Source: Clostridia bacterium
Lineage (GTDB): Bacteria > Bacillota > Clostridia > Oscillospirales > CAG-382
Direction: 5' to 3'
DNA: 17,103 nt
Assembly (NCBI GenBank): GCA_017501055.1
Contig: JAFVXP010000035.1
Span: forward strand, 1-17,103
Part shown: piece after piece, positions 13,267 to 17,103 of the stretch
Numbering within the stretch: the first letter of the stretch is position 1
Layout: each line of letters begins with the position of its first letter
Made by a program: the position numbers and the translations under genes
Notes under the pieces: generated by a model
Told to the model about the DNA's origin: nothing
Databases searched by the model: none
Seen by the model: only the letters and a program-made list of their open reading frames with translations

Positions 13267-14245
13267 TGCAACGCACCTCCTTTTCGGGGTAATGGCAACG
13301 TATCTTCTGACCGGGAACTACTTCGAGAAGTGCGGGTTCTTCGTCCAGACATTTTTGCGTTGCATATTTACATCTCGGAGCAAACTTACAGCCCTTCGGC
13401 AAAGCAAGGGGATGAGGTACTGCACCGGGGATAGGTTCAAGCTTTTTACCAACGTTATCCATTCGAGGAATGGAATGCATAAGTCCTTCGGTATAGGGGT
13501 GGCTCACGGGGCAATCCGTGAATATCATCTTTGCAGAGGTCTGTTCAACGACCTGACCGCAATACATAACTACAACGTCGTCTGCCATTTCGTTAATAAC
13601 GCCGAGGTCGTGGGTTATGAAGATGATCGCAGTTCCGTTTTCACGCTGAAGATCGTTCATAAGGCGCAATATCTGTGCCTGAATGGTAACGTCGAGCGCT
13701 GTTGTAGGTTCGTCTGCAATAAGGATCTTCGGCTTGCAGGCAAGCGCCATTGCGATCATAACACGCTGACGCATACCGCCGGAAAGCTGGTGAGGATATT
13801 GGCGGAGAACTGCTTCCGGGTTCGGGATCTGAACCGCCGCAAGCATTTCAAGCGCTTTTGCTTCCGCTTCCTTCTTGTTCATGCCCTGATGGATCATGAA
13901 CGGTTCGGAAAGCTGTTTTTTAATGGAGAAAACGGGGTTCAAGCTGGTCATAGGTTCCTGGAAGATAACCGAGATCTTGTTACCTCGGATCTCATACATT
14001 TCCTGCTGAGAAAGCTTTGTCAATTCCTTACCGTCGAAAATAATCTCGCCGTTTGCGATATATCCGTTGCCGTCAAGAAGCTGAAGAATGCTCATTGCGG
14101 AAACCGATTTACCCGAGCCCGATTCACCAACGATACCGATGGTCTTGCCGGGTTCGAGCGCATACGAAACGTCGTTAACTGCCTTAACAATACCTTTTCG
14201 TGTTTTGAAATAGGTATGAAGGTTTTTTACTTCTAATAAAGACAT
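13226..14245 (-). CDS. oppD: Oligopeptide/dipeptide ABC transporter ATPase OppD
   Basis: The second ATPase of the peptide importer, cytoplasmic, 339 residues (usual length). Walker A GESGSGKS (40-47), Q-loop VIFQEPMTSLNP (Gln96), signature LSGGMRQR (154-161), Walker B ILIADEPTTALD (174-185) and His212 are all present. The C-terminal substrate-family domain has GCKFAPRC and a following Cys pair (Cys286, 292, 299, 317), as in homologues with a 4Fe-4S cluster. AGGAGGT lies just before the ATG. It starts 18 bases after oppC. Its last 41 bases carry the ribosome site and start of oppF. Unlike its partners it has no insertion. Confidence 0.95.
   Translation of the reverse strand: MSLLEVKNLHTYFKTRKGIVKAVNDVSYALEPGKTIGIVGESGSGKSVSAMSILQLLDGNGYIANGEIIFDGKELTKLSQQEMYEIRGNKISVIFQEPMTSLNPVFSIKKQLSEPFMIHQGMNKKEAEAKALEMLAAVQIPNPEAVLRQYPHQLSGGMRQRVMIAMALACKPKILIADEPTTALDVTIQAQILRLMNDLQRENGTAIIFITHDLGVINEMADDVVVMYCGQVVEQTSAKMIFTDCPVSHPYTEGLMHSIPRMDNVGKKLEPIPGAVPHPLALPKGCKFAPRCKYATQKCLDEEPALLEVVPGQKIRCHYPEKEVRCSEEHKHALVDQES
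13276..13281 (-). promoter_or_regulatory. Ribosome binding site of oppF inside oppD
   Basis: AGGAGG on the minus strand, 9 bases before a GTG start. It decides the oppF start in spite of the 41-base overlap with oppD. Confidence 0.8.
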
Positions 14246-14263
14246 TATTCTACCTCCTACCCA

Positions 14264-16234
14264 TTATTTCTCTTGACTGCTCTTGGGGTCGAGAATATCA
14301 CGAAGAGCGTCGCCGATTATGTTAATACTGATTGTTGCGAGAGAAAGGAATATTGCGGGGAACACCCACTGCCACCAGTAGTTCTGGATAACGATGGAGT
14401 TATTTGCGCCGTTAAGCATATTACCCCAAGTCGGGTTAGGCTGCTGAACACCGAAGCCGAGATAGGAAAGGCTGGATTCGGTAAGCAAGCATCCTGCAAA
14501 GTCGAGCGTTACGCTGACAAGTATTACCGAAATGACGTTGGGAAGAATATGCTTGAACGCAATTCTGTTTTCCTTAACACCCATAGACTGTGCTGCGATA
14601 ACGAATTCCTTTTCACGTTCTGCAAGCACCTGGGCACGAATCATTCTTGCAAGGCCGGTCCAGGAAAGAAGACCGAGCATTATCATTATGATTATAATTC
14701 TTGTCGTTTCGTCGATAGGATTCTTTTGTATTACGTAAGAAAGCATCATTGCGAAGGGCAGGAACGGGATCGACGAGAAGATCTCGGTGACACGCATAAG
14801 AAGCATATCGATCCAACCGCCGAAATAACCCGAGATACAGCCGACGATGATAGCGATGATCGTGGAAACGATAACCGCAACCGCACCGACGGTCATAGTC
14901 ATTCTACCGCCGTAGATGATACGGCCGAAGATGTCACGTCCGCTCTTATCGGTACCCATAAGGTATCCCTTGAAGCCGGTCGAATAGGTAAGGTCGTCTT
15001 CTTCGTTTGCAAGGTAGGTCTGTTTGGAGCCTACGTAGATCTTTGCTGCGCTTTCGCCGTGAACTTCGGTCTGTTTACCGTCGTTATGGCCCCAAGCGTA
15101 TGCTATATTCTTGTCGGAAAGACCTACAAGGTGGTTTGTACCGCCGAGAACGCTGACAAACTTTTCGCCGTTCTTAAGAACGGGAATTTCGTTTTCACCA
15201 AACTGAGATGCGCCCTGAACGAGCAATTCGCCGTCGTCGCAGAGAACGGCAAAGCAGTTCTTTGTTGCGGTAATATCAATTACCTTCTTCTGACGGAGGT
15301 GGGACTGGAGGTTGGAAATCTTTTTATTTTCCGCCATATTGGAATATGCGGACTGACGGTTGAACGTGAACGTCGTACCGCCGGTCACAACAGAACCGTC
15401 TTCAAGAAGAGCTATTGCGTAATAGTTGGAGATAGCAACCTTTTTAACAGCCTTGCTGTCTTCTTTTGCACTGTAAGCGGCAAGGTCCTGCATATTGAGC
15501 ATACCGCTGGGGTTACCCCAAACGTAAAGCTTGCCGTCATATACAAGTGCAGTACACTGATAACCGCAGACAAGCTGTTCAACCTTTGAAGTATCGATAG
15601 TGCCTTCGATGAATTCTGCAGGCATTTGGAGATAGGGGTCTGCTTCGTTTGCCTTATAGCCGAACTGGCACTGATAATTTTTACCCCAACCGACGATCTT
15701 ACCTTCGGTGGTGATCGCAATTATATGGTCAAGACCTGCGGAAGCATAAAGAACGTTGCCTTCTTTGATTTCCGCGGGAAAATCGGAATATTCAACCTCA
15801 CTCAACGGATCGTAGGTGTTACCCCAGATATAAAGAGTGTTGTCGTTGCTTACACCAACAGTAAAGTCCGAGAAACCGCTGATGCTCTTGATGTTATCTT
15901 CAAGCTCGGAAGGAACGTCAAGCATTGAATAGCAAGGGGGGAGATTTGCAAGGTTTGCGTCGGTATAGTTAACGTCCATCGGATAGAAGATAGGGCCGAT
16001 GAAGACGAAGATGAACAATCCGACCAGTAATATCAAAGCACCGACCGCCAATTTTCTGCGGAAGAACGATTTAACTGCAAGCTTTGAAGGGCTTTCAAGC
16101 TTTTCAACAACAAATCTGTCGTCCTCGGCAAGCGTTTTGCTTGCGCCGAAGAACATACGGGAGAACCAACTGCCGAGAGTTGCGAAAAAGCCTTTCTTGT
16201 TGGCAGTACCGTTTTTATTATTCTTATTAGACAC
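14264..16234 (-). CDS. oppC: Peptide ABC transporter permease OppC with an RCC1-like propeller in its extracellular loop
   Basis: Membrane subunit of the peptide importer, 656 residues against the usual 280-330. Residues 1-60 are a cytoplasmic head ending in the family segment SPSKLAVKSFFRRKLAVG; membrane segment 1 spans about 62-82. The ordinary OppC sequence resumes at YLMGTDKSGRDIFGRIIYGGR (424-444), followed by five further hydrophobic segments and the ATPase-contact EAA loop (EFVIAAQSMGVKENRIAFKHILPN, 543-566). In between, about 100-421 hold seven RCC1-like repeats. This loop lies outside the cell in OppC proteins. The start is GTG (16232-16234), with AGGAGG 8 bases upstream overlapping the oppB end. 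The frame is continuous through both junctions, so it is one protein, not two genes. Confidence 0.93.
   Translation of the reverse strand: MSNKNNKNGTANKKGFFATLGSWFSRMFFGASKTLAEDDRFVVEKLESPSKLAVKSFFRRKLAVGALILLVGLFIFVFIGPIFYPMDVNYTDANLANLPPCYSMLDVPSELEDNIKSISGFSDFTVGVSNDNTLYIWGNTYDPLSEVEYSDFPAEIKEGNVLYASAGLDHIIAITTEGKIVGWGKNYQCQFGYKANEADPYLQMPAEFIEGTIDTSKVEQLVCGYQCTALVYDGKLYVWGNPSGMLNMQDLAAYSAKEDSKAVKKVAISNYYAIALLEDGSVVTGGTTFTFNRQSAYSNMAENKKISNLQSHLRQKKVIDITATKNCFAVLCDDGELLVQGASQFGENEIPVLKNGEKFVSVLGGTNHLVGLSDKNIAYAWGHNDGKQTEVHGESAAKIYVGSKQTYLANEEDDLTYSTGFKGYLMGTDKSGRDIFGRIIYGGRMTMTVGAVAVIVSTIIAIIVGCISGYFGGWIDMLLMRVTEIFSSIPFLPFAMMLSYVIQKNPIDETTRIIIIMIMLGLLSWTGLARMIRAQVLAEREKEFVIAAQSMGVKENRIAFKHILPNVISVILVSVTLDFAGCLLTESSLSYLGFGVQQPNPTWGNMLNGANNSIVIQNYWWQWVFPAIFLSLATISINIIGDALRDILDPKSSQEK
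14975..15937 (-). other. Region encoding seven RCC1-like repeats inside OppC (residues about 100-420)
   Basis: Repeats start near residues 118, 161, 218, 263, 318, 360 and 398, spaced 38-57 residues. Most share a pattern of a hydrophobic strand, Gly or Ser, His/Thr/Tyr, a hydrophobic pair, a turn (D/E/N-G or N-T), a second strand and Trp-Gly. Good examples are SAGLDHIIAITTEGKIVGWG (165-184), DGKLYVWGN (233-241), and NHLVGLSDKNIAYAWGHN (367-384). The repeats at 263, 318 and 398 lack the Trp. Seven repeats match the blade number of RCC1 propellers. Confidence 0.85.
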
Positions 16235-16242
16235 AGATACCG

Positions 16243-16248
16243 CCTCCT
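16243..16248 (-). promoter_or_regulatory. Ribosome binding site of oppC
   Basis: AGGAGG on the minus strand, 8 bases before the GTG start of oppC, adjacent to the oppB stop codon. It fixes a non-ATG start for an unusually long permease. Confidence 0.78.
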
Positions 16249-17103
16249 TTACTTATTAACACGCACACGAGGATCGACAAGACCGTAGACAAGGTCGATA
16301 AAGAGGTTGCCGAACAACGAGATAGCTATGTAGAACATCTGAACAGCAAGAATAATTTCGTTATCGTTTGCATTGAGCGCATCGAAATAGAGCTTACCCA
16401 TACCGTTGAGAGAGAAGATATTTTCGATCATAACCGAACCGCCGAAAATACCGATAAACCAACCGATAATAAGTGTTACGACGGGGAGAAGAGCATTACG
16501 CCAAGCGTGGGAATAGATAACCACCTTTTCACGCAAGCCCTTTGCACGTGCAGTACGAACGTAGTCCATACTCAATGCTTCTATCATAGCCGCACGCACG
16601 TAACGGGTCATACCGCCGAGAGAGGTGAAGGTCATAACGATAAGCGGGAGTGCCAAATGGTACATCTTGTCCCAGAACTGATCCCACTTTGACCATTCGA
16701 GATAGCCTGCCGTCTGCATACCCGATACCGGGAATATATCGAGCATTACCGAGAATATCCATATAAACACTATCGCAATAATGAACGTAGGCAAGCTATA
16801 TCCGATAAGTGTTCCGACCTGAACGCCGATATCACGCTTACTTCCCCGTTTAACGGCGCAGAAGATACCCAAAGGAATGGTGATGCCGAGAGCGAGTATT
16901 GTAGAAAAGATGTTTATAAACACGGTGTTCTGCATCGGCTCGACGATTTCTTCCGAAACGAGCTTGCCCGATTGGCGTGAAGTACCAAGGTCGCCCGTGA
17001 AGATACCGTGAACCGAACCGTCGGAATAGGGATAGATACCAAGCCAACGGCCGTACTGTTCAAGCTTTGTGCCGTCGGTACCGTATTTTACCGACCAATA
17101 TTC
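16249..17103 (-). CDS. oppB: Peptide ABC transporter permease OppB, C-terminal part (runs off right edge)
   Basis: Membrane subunit of the peptide importer; 284 codons are present and the N-terminus is beyond the window. The frame continues upstream of the internal Met codon at 16935 with no stop to the edge (visible start EYWSVKYGTDGTKLEQYGRW). Family blocks include GDLGTSRQSGKLVSEEI, the IPLGIFCAVKRGS segment, PTFIIAIVFIW, and the EAA loop EALSMDYVRTARAKGLREK, ending LVDPRVRVNK. About five hydrophobic segments are visible. The extracellular stretch before GDLG (LGIYPYSDGSVHGIF) is about ten residues longer than in E. coli OppB. The stop is 14 bases before oppC. Any promoter or oppA lies further right. 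Confidence 0.94.
   Translation of the reverse strand, partial: EYWSVKYGTDGTKLEQYGRWLGIYPYSDGSVHGIFTGDLGTSRQSGKLVSEEIVEPMQNTVFINIFSTILALGITIPLGIFCAVKRGSKRDIGVQVGTLIGYSLPTFIIAIVFIWIFSVMLDIFPVSGMQTAGYLEWSKWDQFWDKMYHLALPLIVMTFTSLGGMTRYVRAAMIEALSMDYVRTARAKGLREKVVIYSHAWRNALLPVVTLIIGWFIGIFGGSVMIENIFSLNGMGKLYFDALNANDNEIILAVQMFYIAISLFGNLFIDLVYGLVDPRVRVNK

Noticed and set aside
13196..15589. Long plus-strand open frames (346 and 438 codons) opposite oppD and oppC
   Set aside because: Same codon-bias effect; the proteins are Cys/His-rich nonsense without family motifs, and the minus-strand genes have clear motifs and ribosome sites.
14264..16234. oppC as a fusion artefact of two genes
   Set aside because: The frame is unbroken, the permease core is complete on both sides of the insert, and the insert has no start, stop or ribosome site of its own at its edges.
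16249..16935. OppB starting at the internal ATG at 16935
   Set aside because: The frame continues upstream to the window edge with conserved OppB sequence (GDLGTS, VSEEI), so the gene is cut by the window.

Overview
The window looks like chromosomal DNA from an anaerobic, gut-type Clostridia (Firmicutes/Bacillota). The evidence is AGGAGG-type ribosome binding sites, textbook sigma-A promoters (TTGACA-N17-TATAAT), Clostridia-like gene neighbourhoods (M50 protease next to scpA; nusB-xseA), a PQTGD-type surface anchor, and a two-gene SUF-like minimal (SMS) iron-sulfur system typical of strict anaerobes. I see no tRNA, rRNA, CRISPR array or insertion sequence. No stretch over 300 bases lacks a gene.

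Layout. (1) 1-2634, minus strand: gpmI, an M50 site-2-type protease and the start of scpA form one operon from a clear promoter. (2) 2806-6861, plus strand: nusB, xseA, hslO, an SDR oxidoreductase, dUTPase and yhbY form a tightly packed housekeeping operon, fired by a near-perfect promoter lying back-to-back with that of gpmI. The usual xseB is missing after xseA. (3) 6959-7765, minus: an unrecognised zinc-ribbon membrane protein, bracketed by two nearly identical palindromic terminators. (4) 7923-9578, minus: smsC and smsB. (5) 9686-10447, minus: a secreted F5/8-type-C (discoidin-like) protein with a sortase-like tail; divergent from it is a patatin-like phospholipase (10553-11395, plus). (6) 11447-17103, minus: an oligopeptide/dipeptide ABC transporter operon, oppB (partial)-oppC-oppD-oppF, ending in a small membrane-protein gene.

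The transporter operon is the most unusual part. Its OppC permease carries about 320 extra residues with seven RCC1-like repeats, apparently a complete seven-bladed beta-propeller, in the extracellular loop between the first and second membrane segments. The OppF ATPase carries about 195 extra, mostly helical, highly charged residues between Walker A and the Q-loop. OppD is of ordinary length. Both extra domains are in frame and leave the core motifs intact, so this reads as a working transporter with an outside binding module and an inside helical module. No substrate-binding protein (OppA) lies in the window; it may be beyond the right edge, or the propeller may take over part of its role (inference).
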